A DNA stretch of 64,000 nucleotides from Halomonas urmiana (GTDB lineage: Bacteria > Pseudomonadota > Gammaproteobacteria > Pseudomonadales > Halomonadaceae). The translations under genes and the position numbers were made by a program. The stretch spans positions 1-64,000 of the forward strand of contig NZ_VBUI01000002.1 of assembly GCF_005780185.1 (NCBI RefSeq). The letters run 5' to 3'. The notes under the pieces are model-generated. The model did no database searches and was not told the origin of the DNA. It was given only the letters and a program-made list of their open reading frames with translations. Each line of letters opens with the position of its first letter. Positions within the stretch are counted from its first letter, which is position 1. Positions 20,472 to 29,780 of this stretch are shown here, piece by piece.

Positions 20472-21028
20472 CCCACGCCGGACGCCAACGCCTGAAACTA
20501 CTGGCTTTCTTCGCGATCTTCACCCTGCCCGTCGCCGTGGCCTGGGGCATGGTGGAGTGGCGCATCGGCATTCCCGACGGTCGCACGGCCCATGGCGAGC
20601 TGCAGCCCTCGCTGCCCCTGCTGGCGCAGTGGCCGCTGACGGCCGTGGAGAAGGACGGGGAGGGCGACTGGCTGCTGGCGTTCGACTGCCCCGAGGTCTG
20701 TGCCGAGCGAGCCGATCGCTGGTGGCGCCTGCATCGCGCGCTGGGGCGCGAGGCCGATCGGGTCAGCCGCCTGAGGATCGGCGGGGGCGGCGAGCCGATG
20801 CCCGGTGCTGCCCTCGCACAGTGGACGGCCTCCCCCGAGTGGCGCGCCGACCATCGCCTGTGGATCCTGGATCCCGAGGGGCGCCCGGTGCTGGGCTACG
20901 GCCCGGAGGTCGCGGCGTCGGATGTCCTGGCTGACCTGCGACGTCTGCTGCGCATGAACCCCGAGCCCCCCCTGGCGCGGTACGACCAGGCCTCGAGCGT
21001 GGTGGGAGGCGACGGCGATGGTCAGTAG
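20468..21028 (+). CDS. Membrane-anchored protein of the oxidase/heme cluster, function unknown
   Basis: A 186-aa protein with one N-terminal membrane helix (about residues 11-30) and a periplasmic remainder. It sits between SURF1 and ctaA, where many gammaproteobacteria encode a poorly characterised transmembrane protein linked to oxidase assembly. It keeps FDCPEVCAERAD (two Cys, about residues 76-83), in a layout faintly like thioredoxin-fold SCO proteins (DCPxxC), and ends with LADLRRLL. I could not confirm a SCO domain. AAGGAGA precedes the ATG; the end overlaps ctaA by 11 bases. Confidence 0.75.
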   Translation: MTHAGRQRLKLLAFFAIFTLPVAVAWGMVEWRIGIPDGRTAHGELQPSLPLLAQWPLTAVEKDGEGDWLLAFDCPEVCAERADRWWRLHRALGREADRVSRLRIGGGGEPMPGAALAQWTASPEWRADHRLWILDPEGRPVLGYGPEVAASDVLADLRRLLRMNPEPPLARYDQASSVVGGDGDGQ

Positions 21029-22100
21029 TGTGATCACGGCAGGGCAGAATGGCCGCCAGTGCTGGCTGGTGAGGCTGAGCCTCGCCGGGGTGGTCTTCAC
21101 CGCCCTGGTAGTGCTGGTGGGAGCCTGGACGCGGCTGGTGGATGCGGGCCTCGGCTGCCCCGACTGGCCGGGCTGCTACGGTGCCCTGGTGGTGCCGGAT
21201 GCCGACCGCGCCCTGGCCCACTCGCCGGCGGCGCCGCTGGAGTCCGCCAAGGCCTGGGTGGAGATGGTGCACCGCTACCTCGCCTCCCTGCTCGGACTGC
21301 TGGTGATCACGCTGATCGTGCTGGGCGCCCGCTGGCGCCGCGAGGCCGGGTACCCCTGGCGCACCAGCCTGGCGCTGCTCGGCGTGATCCTGATGCAGGG
21401 CGCCTTCGGCGCCTTCACCGTGACGCTAAAGCTGTGGCCCCAGGTAGTCACCCTGCACCTGCTGGGCGGGCTCAGCGTGATGGTGCTCTTCCTGTGGCTG
21501 CATCTGCGCCTGCGACGCTTCCAGCCCGGCCAGCATCGGGTGGGCCGTCCGCGGCCGTTGACCCGGTTGTGGCGGCTGGCGCTGGTGCTGCTGGTCGTCC
21601 AGCTGGCGCTGGGCGGCTGGACCTCGAGCAACTATGCCGGGATCGCCTGTCAGGGGTTTCCCACCTGCAATGGTGAGTGGTGGCCGAGCATGGACTGGAG
21701 TGAGGGCTTCCACCTGACCCAGACCGTGGGGCCCAACTACCTGCACGGGCAGCTGCATGCCGAGGCTCGCAGCGCCATCCAGGTCGGGCATCGGCTCGGC
21801 GCCCTGGCGCTCGGTCTCGGCCTGCTGCTGCTGGCCATCCGCCATCGCGATGCGGCCGGCATGCGCCCGTGGCTGGCGCTGATGGTCGGCACCTTCGGTG
21901 CGCAGCTCGCGCTGGGCATCGCCAACGTGCTGGCCTGGCTGCCGCTATGGCTGGCCCTGCTGCACACAGCCGGCGCGGTGGCGCTGGTGGCGGCCATGAC
22001 GCTCGCCCTGTGGCACTGGCGCTGGCCGAGCGTGGCGCAAAGCATCGCCTCACCGGAGGCGAAGGGTTCGGAAACGAAGGAGGAGTGGGCTCATGTCTGA
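21018..22100 (+). CDS. ctaA: Heme A synthase
   Basis: A 360-aa COX15/CtaA family membrane protein that oxidises heme O to heme A. It has eight predicted helices in two four-helix halves. The first half shows GAWTRLVDAGLGCPDWPGCYG and MVHRYLAS, the second GWTSSNYAGIACQGFPTCNG and QVGHRLGALALG (heme-binding histidines). Starts within the previous gene and overlaps the ctaB start by 8 bases, so translation is coupled. Works directly after the farnesyltransferase encoded next. Confidence 0.95.
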   Translation: MVSSVITAGQNGRQCWLVRLSLAGVVFTALVVLVGAWTRLVDAGLGCPDWPGCYGALVVPDADRALAHSPAAPLESAKAWVEMVHRYLASLLGLLVITLIVLGARWRREAGYPWRTSLALLGVILMQGAFGAFTVTLKLWPQVVTLHLLGGLSVMVLFLWLHLRLRRFQPGQHRVGRPRPLTRLWRLALVLLVVQLALGGWTSSNYAGIACQGFPTCNGEWWPSMDWSEGFHLTQTVGPNYLHGQLHAEARSAIQVGHRLGALALGLGLLLLAIRHRDAAGMRPWLALMVGTFGAQLALGIANVLAWLPLWLALLHTAGAVALVAAMTLALWHWRWPSVAQSIASPEAKGSETKEEWAHV

Positions 22101-23013
22101 GGTCGTGATGGAACGTGCCGCGGTCGGCCACCTCGCCGGCTGGAGTTGGCGAGATCTCTACACGCTGTGCAAGCCCCGGGTGGTGGCGGTGATGCTGGTA
22201 TGCACCCTGGTCGGCATGCTGCTGGCGGCGCCGCTGCCGGGGGCGGCGGCGGTGGTCTTCGGCCTGGCGGGGATCGGCATGGCCGCCGGGGGAGCGGCGG
22301 CCTTCAACCACGTGGTCGATCGCCGTCTGGATGCCATGATGCTGCGCACCGCGGGCCGGCCCCTGGCGACCCAGCGCTTGCCCACGGGGCTGGCGCTCTG
22401 CTGGGCGACGCTGCTCTCGGTCTGCGGCATCGGGCTGCTGGCCTGGCAGGTCAACCCGCTCACGGCCTGGCTGACCCTCGGCTCGCTGATCGGCTATGCG
22501 CTGATCTATACTGCCTTTCTCAAGCATGCCACGCCGCAGAATATCGTCATCGGCGGGGTCGCGGGAGCGGCGCCTCCGCTGCTCGGCTGGACGGCGGTCA
22601 CCGGGCAGCTCGGCCCCGAGCCGCTGCTGCTGATGCTGATCATCTTCGCCTGGACGCCGCCGCATTTCTGGGCGCTGGCGATCCACAAGCGCGACGAGTA
22701 CGCTCGGGCCGGCGTGCCGATGCTGCCGGTGACCCACGGCGAGGCCTTCACGCGCCTGCAGGTCTGGCTCTATGGCTGGCTCACGGTGGCGGTCACCCTG
22801 CTGCCGTTCGCCATCGGCATGAGCGGGGCGCTCTATCTCGTCGGGGTGATGGCCCTCAATGCTCGCTTCATGGTCTGGAACTGGCGGGTCTGGCGCGGCC
22901 GGGATCCGCAGGCGCCGCTGGCGGCCTTCTGGTTCTCCATTCGCTATATCCTCGGCGTGTTCGGCGTGCTGCTGCTGGATCACTATGCCGCGGCCTGGAT
23001 GCTCGCCGGCTGA
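22093..23013 (+). CDS. ctaB: Protoheme IX farnesyltransferase (heme O synthase)
   Basis: A 306-aa UbiA-superfamily prenyltransferase that converts heme B to heme O. The Asp-rich prenyl-diphosphate motif appears as AAFNHVVDRRLDAMMLRT (about residues 71-88), and the second conserved loop as WTPPHFWALAIHKRDEYARA (about 194-213). Nine membrane helices expected. Last gene of the plus-strand oxidase/heme run and closed by a strong bidirectional terminator at 23071. Also called cyoE. Confidence 0.95.
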   Translation: MSEVVMERAAVGHLAGWSWRDLYTLCKPRVVAVMLVCTLVGMLLAAPLPGAAAVVFGLAGIGMAAGGAAAFNHVVDRRLDAMMLRTAGRPLATQRLPTGLALCWATLLSVCGIGLLAWQVNPLTAWLTLGSLIGYALIYTAFLKHATPQNIVIGGVAGAAPPLLGWTAVTGQLGPEPLLLMLIIFAWTPPHFWALAIHKRDEYARAGVPMLPVTHGEAFTRLQVWLYGWLTVAVTLLPFAIGMSGALYLVGVMALNARFMVWNWRVWRGRDPQAPLAAFWFSIRYILGVFGVLLLDHYAAAWMLAG

Positions 23014-23070
23014 GTCGGGAGGCCGGCCGCTGCCTTAACGGCAGCAGCGCGGATGGCTGGAGCCGAGATG

Positions 23071-23101
23071 AAAAGAGCCCGGCCTGGCGGCCGGGCTCTC
23101 C
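23071..23101. terminator. Bidirectional terminator between ctaB and the SLC13 gene
   Basis: Perfect 10-bp stem GAGCCCGGCC / GGCCGGGCTC with a 4-base loop (23075-23098). Four A precede it, giving TTTT on the minus strand, so it serves the convergent symporter gene especially well. Confidence 0.88.
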
Positions 23102-23123
23102 TCGTGATCGAGCGGGTGAGCTC

Positions 23124-24581
23124 TCACCAGAGGGCGAGGATCAGGAAGTAGGCCATCAGGGTCACGACCACCGTGCTGATCAGGTTGAGCATGAAGCCGG
23201 CGTGGATCATCGACTGGATCTTCATGCGGCCGGTGGCGAAGACGATGGCATTGGGCGGCGTGGCCACCGGCATCATGAAGGCGCAGCTGGCGGCGATGGC
23301 CGCGGGCACCGTGATCAGCAGCGGGGAGATGTCCAGCGACAGCGCCAGGGCGCCGAGCAGCGGCAGGAAGGCGGCTGCGGTGGCGGTGTTGGAGGTCACC
23401 TCGGTGAGGAAGATGATCACCAGCACCACCACGCCGACCATCGCCAGCAGCGGGAAGGTCCCGAAGATGCTGAGTTGCTGGGCGATCCACTCCGCCAGCC
23501 CCGAGCGGCTGATGGCGCCGGCCAGCGCCAGGCCGCCACCGAACAGCAGCAGGATGCCCCAGGGCAGCTCCTTGGCGGCGTCCCAGTCCATCAGGCGCGT
23601 GCCAGCGCCGCGGCCGGCGGGAACCAGGAACAGGGCGATGCCGGCGAAGATGGCGATGCCCGTGTCGGAGAGCCAGTCGAGCCCGGCATCGTTGAGCAGC
23701 GGCCGCAGCATCCAGGTCGCCGCCGCCAGCAGGAAGATGATGCCCACGCGGCGCTCGGGTGCCCCGACCCGGCCGAGCTCCGCCAGTTCGTCTCTCACCA
23801 TGCCGGCGCTGTCGTCACCGGCCTTAAGGTTGAAGTCGCGGCGAGTCAGCCACCACCAGGTGCTGACCATCATCACCGCACTGATCGGCAGGCCGATCAT
23901 CATCCACTGGGCGAAGCCCAAATCGATGCCACGGTCCTCGGCCAGGTAGCCGGCCAGCAGGGCATTGGGCGGGGTGCCGATCAGGGTCGCCACGCCGCCG
24001 ATGCTGGCGGAGTAGGCGATCGCCAGCAGCAGGGCCGTGGCGTAGCGGTTGAGCTCTGCCGGGTCGGCGTCGTCCAGCAGGCTGATCACCGACATGCCGA
24101 TGGGCAGCATCATGATGGCGGTGGCGGTATTGGAGACCCACATGCTGAGAAAGCCGGTGGCCAGCATGAAGCCGCCGATCTGGCGACGCGGCTGGTGGCC
24201 GACCACGCGCAGGACGTGCAGGGCGATGCGCCGATGCAGGGCCCAGCGCTGCATGGCGATGCCGAGCAGGAAGCCGCCGAGGAAGAGATAGATGATCGGG
24301 TTGGCGTAGCTGGCCGCGGTCTCCTTCATGTCGCCGATGCCCAGCGCCGGCACCAGAGCCAGCGGCAGCAGCGAGGTGGCGGGGATCGGAATGGCCTCGG
24401 TAGACCACCAGGTGGCCATCAGCAGCGCCAGGCCGACACAGGCCCAGGCCGGGTCGGACATGCCGGTGGGTGCCGGCAGCAACAGGGTCAGGAGTAGCCA
24501 GAGCGGGCCCAGCCACAGGCCGATGCGCGCTGAGAGAGCTGGCCCCGAGGGCGTGGCGTGAGAATCGTCGGGTGTGGGCAT
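23124..24581 (-). CDS. SLC13/DASS family sodium:anion (dicarboxylate or sulfate) symporter
   Basis: A 485-aa polytopic transporter of the divalent-anion:Na+ symporter family. Both signature SNT motifs are present, SMWVSNTATAIMMLPI (about residues 148-163) and TEVTSNTATAAAFLP (about 395-409), as in CitT/VcINDY-like proteins. Probable substrates are C4-dicarboxylates or sulfate with sodium, which suits a halophile; the exact substrate cannot be read from sequence. A hydrophilic N-terminal tail of about 20 residues precedes the first helix. Monocistronic, between a terminator and a divergent DUF2489 gene. Confidence 0.9.
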   Translation of the reverse strand: MPTPDDSHATPSGPALSARIGLWLGPLWLLLTLLLPAPTGMSDPAWACVGLALLMATWWSTEAIPIPATSLLPLALVPALGIGDMKETAASYANPIIYLFLGGFLLGIAMQRWALHRRIALHVLRVVGHQPRRQIGGFMLATGFLSMWVSNTATAIMMLPIGMSVISLLDDADPAELNRYATALLLAIAYSASIGGVATLIGTPPNALLAGYLAEDRGIDLGFAQWMMIGLPISAVMMVSTWWWLTRRDFNLKAGDDSAGMVRDELAELGRVGAPERRVGIIFLLAAATWMLRPLLNDAGLDWLSDTGIAIFAGIALFLVPAGRGAGTRLMDWDAAKELPWGILLLFGGGLALAGAISRSGLAEWIAQQLSIFGTFPLLAMVGVVVLVIIFLTEVTSNTATAAAFLPLLGALALSLDISPLLITVPAAIAASCAFMMPVATPPNAIVFATGRMKIQSMIHAGFMLNLISTVVVTLMAYFLILALW

Positions 24582-24767
24582 CGTCGTTCCATCGTGGCAT
24601 GCGCGGTGGGTGAGGGAGAGATTCTACGCAAGGCGCCCGCCGCCTGCCGAGTCTCTGGCGGCATGTTGATCCAGCCACCTCGCCACGTCGGAACGGGACG
24701 ATTTCGAGCCCTGGCGGGCGGCGTGTAGAATGAAGCTCCCTGACACGAACCGACACGGGACATGCCC

Positions 24768-25235
24768 ATGAACTCGACTCTGGTCCTCATTCTCCTTGGC
24801 CTGGGGCTGGCGATCATCGCCGGTCTCGGAGCCTATGCCTTCACGCTCTGGAAGGAAGTGCGGCGGCGTCGGACCTTCCGCGACGAGGAGCTGCGGCGTG
24901 CCCATGAGAACTGCCTGGAGAATCTGGGGATGGTGGCCTCGGCGCTGGCCCAGGAGCAGGTCGATATCACCGAGGGTTCCTGGCGCTGCAAAGTGTTGCT
25001 GGAGATCCTCGATCAGGACCTGACCCAGCGTCCCGACTTCCAGGCCTTCGACGAGGTTCATCGCCGTACCCAGCACCTGCATACCCATACCGCCCGCAAG
25101 GCCTTGACGCCGAAGGCGCGGTTCCAGGAGGACCGTGAACGTCTGGCGGTCGAGGATGAGATGCGCGAACCGGTGCTCAAGGCCGCGGCGGCGGTGATCG
25201 AATTTCGTCGCGGCTGGCCGGGCAGCCTGCACTGA
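24768..25235 (+). CDS. DUF2489 membrane-anchored protein
   Basis: A 155-aa protein with one N-terminal helix (residues 3-26) and a cytoplasmic, charged helical domain containing RAHENCLENLGMVASALAQEQ, which fits DUF2489. Function unknown. The second of two close ATGs (24768) is preferred because GGGA then lies 7 bases upstream; 24762 is possible. Divergent from the symporter gene. Confidence 0.72.
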   Translation: MNSTLVLILLGLGLAIIAGLGAYAFTLWKEVRRRRTFRDEELRRAHENCLENLGMVASALAQEQVDITEGSWRCKVLLEILDQDLTQRPDFQAFDEVHRRTQHLHTHTARKALTPKARFQEDRERLAVEDEMREPVLKAAAAVIEFRRGWPGSLH

Positions 25236-25515
25236 TTGTCTGTCGCGTCGCACGGGCAAGACGCCCCGAGGCGCGATCATCCAGCGATTGCAACCTTCCA
25301 GGCTCTGCGGCAAGCTGGCGCCTGGTCATTGGCGGCTAATATGCAGTGGATGCGCTAGCCGCCGCGCCTGGAACTGGCCGAGAAAGGGTTTACGTGCTTT
25401 CTTGGAGAGTGCAGGAAGCGGTTCGGGGGCCGTTTCCCTCGGTTCATTCCTCGGAACCCCCTGGCGATGGCACTGATTGCCGTGTCGGGATGTAGTTAAG
25501 AAGAAGGAGTCTTGC

Positions 25516-26331
25516 ATGAAAAAATCAACGACTGGTTTGTTGCTTGGTTCCGCGCTGGTGGTCGGGCTCTCCGGCTGTGCTAGCTCGGGGTCACCATCCT
25601 CCGGCATGGACAGCGGCGTTTCCTCTGACCGTGCCTGGTATCAATCGCCCTTCGTCTGCGGCCTCGCCGGCGGCGTGATCGGTGGCGGCCTTGGCTACGC
25701 GACCAGCGGTGAGTCCGATGAGGACACCGGTGCGGCCATCGGTTCTACCGCCGGCGCGACCATCGGTGCCATGCTGTGTGCCGAGCCCAATCGTACGCCC
25801 GAGCCCGCGCCGCGCGATACCGACGGCGACGGTGTCTTCGATGCCGACGATCAGTGCCCGGGCACGCCGGCCGGCGTGGCCGTGGATGCCGTGGGCTGCC
25901 CGCTGGACTCCGACGGCGACGGCGTGCCGGACTATCAGGACCAGTGCCCGGGGACCCCGGCCGGTGCCGAGGTCAATGCCCTGGGCTGTGAAGAAGACCT
26001 GGTGCTGCGCGACGTCAACTTCGAGTTCGACTCTGCCGTCCTGACCATGGGCGCCGAGGGTATCCTCGACGATGTCGCCGAGAAGCTGCGCGCCAACGAG
26101 AACGTCCGCGTGCGCATCGAGGGTCACACCGATGCCGTGGGTAGCGACAGCTACAACCAGGACCTCTCCCAGCGTCGTGCGGACTCCGTCGCCGACTACC
26201 TGGCGAGCCAGGGCGTCTCGATGGATCGCATGCGCACCATCGGCTATGGCGAGTCCCAGCCGGTGGCCAGCAACGATACCGACGCTGGCCGCGCCGAGAA
26301 CCGTCGCGTGGAGCTGGGTGAGTGGGAGTGA
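25516..26331 (+). CDS. OmpA family lipoprotein with calcium-binding TSP3-like repeats
   Basis: A 271-aa outer-membrane lipoprotein. Signal peptide MKKSTTGLLLGSALVVG with lipobox LSGC (Cys21). A Gly-rich segment follows (AGGVIGGGLGYATSG, about residues 55-70), of the kind seen in glycine-zipper domains. Two thrombospondin-3-like Asp repeats come next (DTDGDGVFDADDQCPGTPAG and DSDGDGVPDYQDQCPGTPAG), each with a C-terminal Cys, likely binding Ca2+. The C-terminal OmpA domain (about 165-268) has the peptidoglycan-binding signature RIEGHTDAVGSDSYNQDLSQ. AAGGAGT precedes the ATG. It anchors outer membrane to cell wall. Monocistronic with a long hairpin downstream. Confidence 0.92.
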   Translation: MKKSTTGLLLGSALVVGLSGCASSGSPSSGMDSGVSSDRAWYQSPFVCGLAGGVIGGGLGYATSGESDEDTGAAIGSTAGATIGAMLCAEPNRTPEPAPRDTDGDGVFDADDQCPGTPAGVAVDAVGCPLDSDGDGVPDYQDQCPGTPAGAEVNALGCEEDLVLRDVNFEFDSAVLTMGAEGILDDVAEKLRANENVRVRIEGHTDAVGSDSYNQDLSQRRADSVADYLASQGVSMDRMRTIGYGESQPVASNDTDAGRAENRRVELGEWE

Positions 26332-26383
26332 TCTTGCCCTGACCCGAGCCACCGCCCCGGCCATCGGGGCGTGACGGAAGTCC

Positions 26384-26413
26384 GAGAGAAGGCGCCTGCG
26401 GGCGCCTTCTCTC
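26384..26413 (+). terminator. Long hairpin after the OmpA-type gene
   Basis: Perfect 13-bp stem GAGAGAAGGCGCC / GGCGCCTTCTCTC with loop TGCG. No T-run follows, so termination or mRNA protection is possible. Confidence 0.65.
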
Positions 26414-26476
26414 GTGTCGGGGTAGCATTCCCCCCGTGGCGCCACAGGGGGCGCTTCTGCTAGGCTAGGCGGCTTT

Positions 26477-26525
26477 CAGACCACGACCATTCGTCTGGCG
26501 ACACGTGATCCCTGGTATGGATCAC
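26477..26525 (+). promoter_or_regulatory. thrS translational operator with tRNA-Thr anticodon-arm mimic
   Basis: Two hairpins in the thrS leader. The second, GTGATCC-CTGGTAT-GGATCAC (26505-26525), is a perfect 7-bp stem with a 7-base loop. Read as an anticodon loop it has C32, U33, then GGU at 34-36, A37 and U38: the anticodon of tRNA-Thr(GGU). The first, CAGAC...GTCTG (26477-26497), lies upstream like the outer arm of the E. coli thrS operator. In E. coli, ThrRS binds such an arm and blocks its own translation. The ribosome site AAGGAAG follows at about 26536. Confidence 0.7.
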
Positions 26526-26547
26526 CACTGCGCACAAGGAAGCCTTC

Positions 26548-28446
26548 ATGCCCATCGTGACCCTGCCCGACGGCAGTCAGAGAACCTTCGACGAACCCCT
26601 CAGCGTGATGCAGCTGGCCGAGAGCATCGGCCCCGGTCTCGCCAAGGCCTGCGTGGCCGGCAAGATCGACGGTGTTCAGGTGGATGCCGCCGATATCATC
26701 GACCACGATGCGGAGGTGGCGATCCTCACCGCTCGTGACGAGGAGGGCCTCGAGGTCATTCGCCACTCCTGCGCCCACCTGATCGGCCATGCCGTCAAGC
26801 AGCTCTATCCCGATGCCAAGATGGCCATCGGTCCGGTAATCGAGGACGGCTTCTATTATGACGTCGACTTCGGACGCTCGGTCACTCCCGAGGATCTCGA
26901 GACCATCGAAGCGCGCATGAAGGCGCTGATCGATCACGAGTACGACGTGGTGCGCGAGTATGTCGACCGCGATCACGCCATGCTGCAGTTCCTGCATCGC
27001 GACGAGCCCTACAAGCAGGAGCTCGTGCGCGGCATTCCCGAGGGGGAGACCATTCGTCTCTACCATCATGAGGACTACCTCGACATGTGCCGGGGCCCTC
27101 ACGTGCCCAATACGCGGCACCTCAAGGCGTTCAAGCTGACCAAGCTGGCCGGTGCTTACTGGCGTGGCAACGCCGAGAACCCCATGCTGACCCGCATCTA
27201 CGGCACCGCCTGGGGTGACAAGAAACAGCTCAAGGCCTACCTCAAGCGCCTCGAGGAAGCCGAGAAGCGCGACCACCGCAAGCTAGCCAAGAAGATGGAT
27301 CTCTTCCACCTCCAGGAAGAGGCCCCGGGCATGGTCTTCTGGCACCCCAATGGCTGGACGATCTACCAGGCGCTCGAGCAGTACATGCGCCGCGTGCAGA
27401 TCGAGCACGGCTATCAGGAGATCAAGACGCCCCAGGTGGTCGATCTCTCACTGTGGAAGGCCTCCGGTCACTGGGGCCACTACAGTGAGCTGATGTTCAC
27501 CACCGAGTCGGAGAAGCGCGAGTACGCGGTCAAGCCGATGAACTGCCCCTGTCACGTGCAGGTGTTCAACCAGGGCCTGAAGAGCTACCGCGACCTGCCG
27601 CTGCGCCTCGCCGAGTTCGGTAGCTGCCATCGCAACGAGCCCTCAGGCTCGCTGCACGGCCTGATGCGGGTGCGTGGCTTCACCCAGGACGACGCGCACA
27701 TCTTCTGCACCGAGGGGCAGATCCAGGCCGAGGCCGAGGCCTTCATCGCCTTGACCCTGCAGGTCTACAAGGAACTCGGCTTCGACGACGTGGAGCTCAA
27801 GCTCTCCACGCGCCCCGAGGGGTTCATGGGCGAGCCCGCCCTGTGGGATCGCGCCGAGGCGGGCCTCGAGGCGGCGCTGAACGCCACCGGCCTCGAGTGG
27901 GAGCTGCAGCCGGGGGAGGGCGCCTTCTACGGGCCCAAGATCGAGTTCTCCCTGCGCGACTGCCTCAACCGCGTCTGGCAGTGTGGTACCCTGCAGCTCG
28001 ACTTCAACCTGCCGGGTCGCCTGGGGGCGCAGTTCGTCGACGAAGATGGCGCGCGCAAGACGCCGGTGATGCTGCATCGCGCGATTCTCGGCTCCTTCGA
28101 ACGCTTCCTGGGTATCCTGATCGAGCACTACGCCGGCGCCATGCCGCTATGGCTGGCGCCGCAGCAGGCGGTGGTCATGACCATCACCGATGCTCAGCGT
28201 GATTACGCCGCCGAACTGGCCGAACGGCTGCAGAAAGTCGGTCTGCGCGTCAAGTCGGACTTGAGGAACGAGAAGATCGGCTTTAAAATCCGAGAGCATA
28301 CGTTGCAGAAGGTCCCCTATCTCCTGGTGGTGGGAGATAAGGAAGTCGAGTCCGACTCGGTGGCCCTGCGCACCCGCAGCGGCGAGAATCTCGGGACGAT
28401 GACGGTAGACGCCTTCATCGAGCGGATTCAGACCGAACGGCAATAG
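26548..28446 (+). CDS. thrS: Threonine-tRNA ligase
   Basis: A 632-aa class II synthetase that charges tRNA-Thr. Order: TGS domain (1-62), editing domain with HxxxH-like [14 protein letters not shown] (about 73-86), catalytic core with Zn-binding [10 protein letters not shown] (about 331-340) and [11 protein letters not shown] (about 359-369), then an anticodon-binding domain ending at ERIQTERQ. Length is close to E. coli ThrRS (642). AAGGAAG precedes the ATG, and a tRNA-anticodon mimic lies 23 bases upstream of the start, indicating autoregulation. First gene of the thrS-infC-rpmI-rplT block; the infC reading frame continues in the same phase after its TAG. Confidence 0.97.
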   Translation: MPIVTLPDGSQRTFDEPLSVMQLAESIGPGLAKACVAGKIDGVQVDAADIIDHDAEVAILTARDEEGLEVIRHSCAHLIGHAVKQLYPDAKMAIGPVIEDGFYYDVDFGRSVTPEDLETIEARMKALIDHEYDVVREYVDRDHAMLQFLHRDEPYKQELVRGIPEGETIRLYHHEDYLDMCRGPHVPNTRHLKAFKLTKLAGAYWRGNAENPMLTRIYGTAWGDKKQLKAYLKRLEEAEKRDHRKLAKKMDLFHLQEEAPGMVFWHPNGWTIYQALEQYMRRVQIEHGYQEIKTPQVVDLSLWKASGHWGHYSELMFTTESEKREYAVKPMNCPCHVQVFNQGLKSYRDLPLRLAEFGSCHRNEPSGSLHGLMRVRGFTQDDAHIFCTEGQIQAEAEAFIALTLQVYKELGFDDVELKLSTRPEGFMGEPALWDRAEAGLEAALNATGLEWELQPGEGAFYGPKIEFSLRDCLNRVWQCGTLQLDFNLPGRLGAQFVDEDGARKTPVMLHRAILGSFERFLGILIEHYAGAMPLWLAPQQAVVMTITDAQRDYAAELAERLQKVGLRVKSDLRNEKIGFKIREHTLQKVPYLLVVGDKEVESDSVALRTRSGENLGTMTVDAFIERIQTERQ

Positions 28447-28479
28447 CGACATCTTCCAAGCGATAGTGGAGACGGAACC

Positions 28480-29019
28480 ATCAAGAGAAGCAACCCAAGA
28501 GGGCGCGTTCAGGATAAACGCCCCCCGATGAACGAGCGCATTACCGAGGATCAGGTTCGCCTGATCGACAGCGACGGCGAACAGCTGGGCGTCGTGCCCA
28601 CCAGCGAGGCGCTGGAGCGAGCCGAAGCGGCCGGAATGGATCTCGTACAGATTTCCAACGCCGATCCCATCGTCTGCAAGATCATGGATTACGGCAAGTT
28701 CGTCTTCGAGCAGAAGAAGCAGAAGTCTGCTCAGAAGAAGAAGACGAAGCAGATCCAGGTCAAGGAAGTGAAATTCCGGCCTGGCACCGACGAGGGTGAC
28801 TATCAGGTCAAGATGAAGAACCTGATTCGATTCCTCGAAGGTGGCGACAAGGGCAAGGTCACCCTGCGTTTTCGCGGTCGTGAAATGGCGCACCAGGACA
28901 TCGGCCGCAAGCTGATGGAGCGGATCGCCAACGACCTCGAGGATCTGGGTACCGTGGAGTCCTTCCCGAAGATGGAAGGGCGCCAGATGATCATGATCAT
29001 TGCCCCCAAGAAGAAGTGA
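28480..29019 (+). CDS. infC: Translation initiation factor IF-3, with a probable ATC start codon
   Basis: A 179-aa IF-3, which keeps ribosomal subunits apart and checks the start codon. The conserved N-terminal stretch begins in frame at a non-standard ATC codon: the tail (f)[16 protein letters not shown] precedes [12 protein letters not shown], and GGAG lies about 8 bases before the ATC (28480). An ATG exists at 28528, but starting there would drop the basic N-terminal tail and has no ribosome site. IF-3 rejects rare start codons, so infC genes with ATT/ATC/ATA starts repress themselves. C-terminal domain: [18 protein letters not shown] and [14 protein letters not shown]. Confidence 0.93.
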   Translation: MKRSNPRGRVQDKRPPMNERITEDQVRLIDSDGEQLGVVPTSEALERAEAAGMDLVQISNADPIVCKIMDYGKFVFEQKKQKSAQKKKTKQIQVKEVKFRPGTDEGDYQVKMKNLIRFLEGGDKGKVTLRFRGREMAHQDIGRKLMERIANDLEDLGTVESFPKMEGRQMIMIIAPKKK

Positions 29020-29081
29020 TTCGACGGCCCGTCCAACGGCCGGAAGGCATCCTTGCCTTGCGGTGGCCCCGAATTTTCTGA

Positions 29082-29103
29082 AAAAACCTCGAGCGGAGTT
29101 TTT
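29082..29103 (+). promoter_or_regulatory. Hairpin overlapping the rpmI ribosome-binding site
   Basis: AAAAAC-(C)-TC pairs with GA-GTTTTT around a short loop; the GGAG of the rpmI ribosome site (29095-29098) lies in the 3' arm. It may hide the site and could be part of an L20-controlled operator like that between infC and rpmI in E. coli. Weak, mostly A-U stem. Confidence 0.35.
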
Positions 29104-29106
29104 CTC

Positions 29107-29301
29107 ATGCCGAAGATCAAGAGCAACAGCGGCGCTGCCAAGCGCTTCAAGAAGACGGCTAACGGCTTCAAGCACAAGCAGTCATTCCGTAGCCACATCC
29201 TGACCAAGAAGTCCACCAAGCGGAAGCGCCAGCTGCGTGGGATGAAGCAGATCCACGCCGCCGACAAGCCGCTCATCCAGCGGATGCTGCCGACTCTGTA
29301 A
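29107..29301 (+). CDS. rpmI: Ribosomal protein bL35
   Basis: A 64-aa basic large-subunit protein, [20 protein letters not shown]..., the standard L35 length and sequence. The ATG at 29107 has GGAG 8 bases upstream; the ribosome site may be folded into a hairpin. Second gene of the L35-L20 pair, 37 bases before rplT. In E. coli both are repressed by L20. Confidence 0.97.
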   Translation: MPKIKSNSGAAKRFKKTANGFKHKQSFRSHILTKKSTKRKRQLRGMKQIHAADKPLIQRMLPTL

Positions 29302-29338
29302 CTTCCCGGGTGAACCCCTCTAACGTCAGGAGAAAGCC

Positions 29339-29692
29339 ATGACTCGCGTCAAGCGTGGTGTCGTCGCACGTCGTCGTCACAAGAAGATTCTCAAGCAGGC
29401 CAAGGGCTACTACGGTGCCCGTTCGCGCGTCTTCCGTGTCGCCAAGCAGGCCGTCATCAAGGCCGGCCAGTATGCCTACCGCGACCGTCGCCAGCGCAAG
29501 CGTCAGTTTCGTGCCCTGTGGATTCAGCGTATCAACGCCGGTGCCCGCCAGCACGGCCTGTCCTACAGCCGCTTCGTCGGCGGCCTGAAGAAGGCCGGTA
29601 TCGAGATCGACCGCAAGGTGCTGGCCGATCTGGCCGTTCACGAGAAGGCTGCCTTTGCCGCTATCGTCGAGAAGGCCAAGGCTGCCCAGTAA
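29339..29692 (+). CDS. rplT: Ribosomal protein bL20
   Basis: A 117-aa protein needed early in 50S assembly, and in enterobacteria the translational repressor of its own operon. Starts [20 protein letters not shown] (basic N-terminal extension), with the [17 protein letters not shown] core. AGGAGA lies upstream. A strong terminator at 29749-29783 separates it from pheST. Confidence 0.98.
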   Translation: MTRVKRGVVARRRHKKILKQAKGYYGARSRVFRVAKQAVIKAGQYAYRDRRQRKRQFRALWIQRINAGARQHGLSYSRFVGGLKKAGIEIDRKVLADLAVHEKAAFAAIVEKAKAAQ

Positions 29693-29748
29693 GGGGTCGA
29701 GCCTGGCCGGTGAGCGGCTCGTGTCGCGCCGCCGGTCCGTGATCGTCG

Positions 29749-29780
29749 CAGGGGAAGAGCAGCCGCTCTTCCCCTGTTTT

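Noticed and set aside
22146..24497. 783-codon plus-strand frame
   Set aside because: Out-of-frame over ctaB and antisense to the SLC13 gene; crosses a strong terminator.
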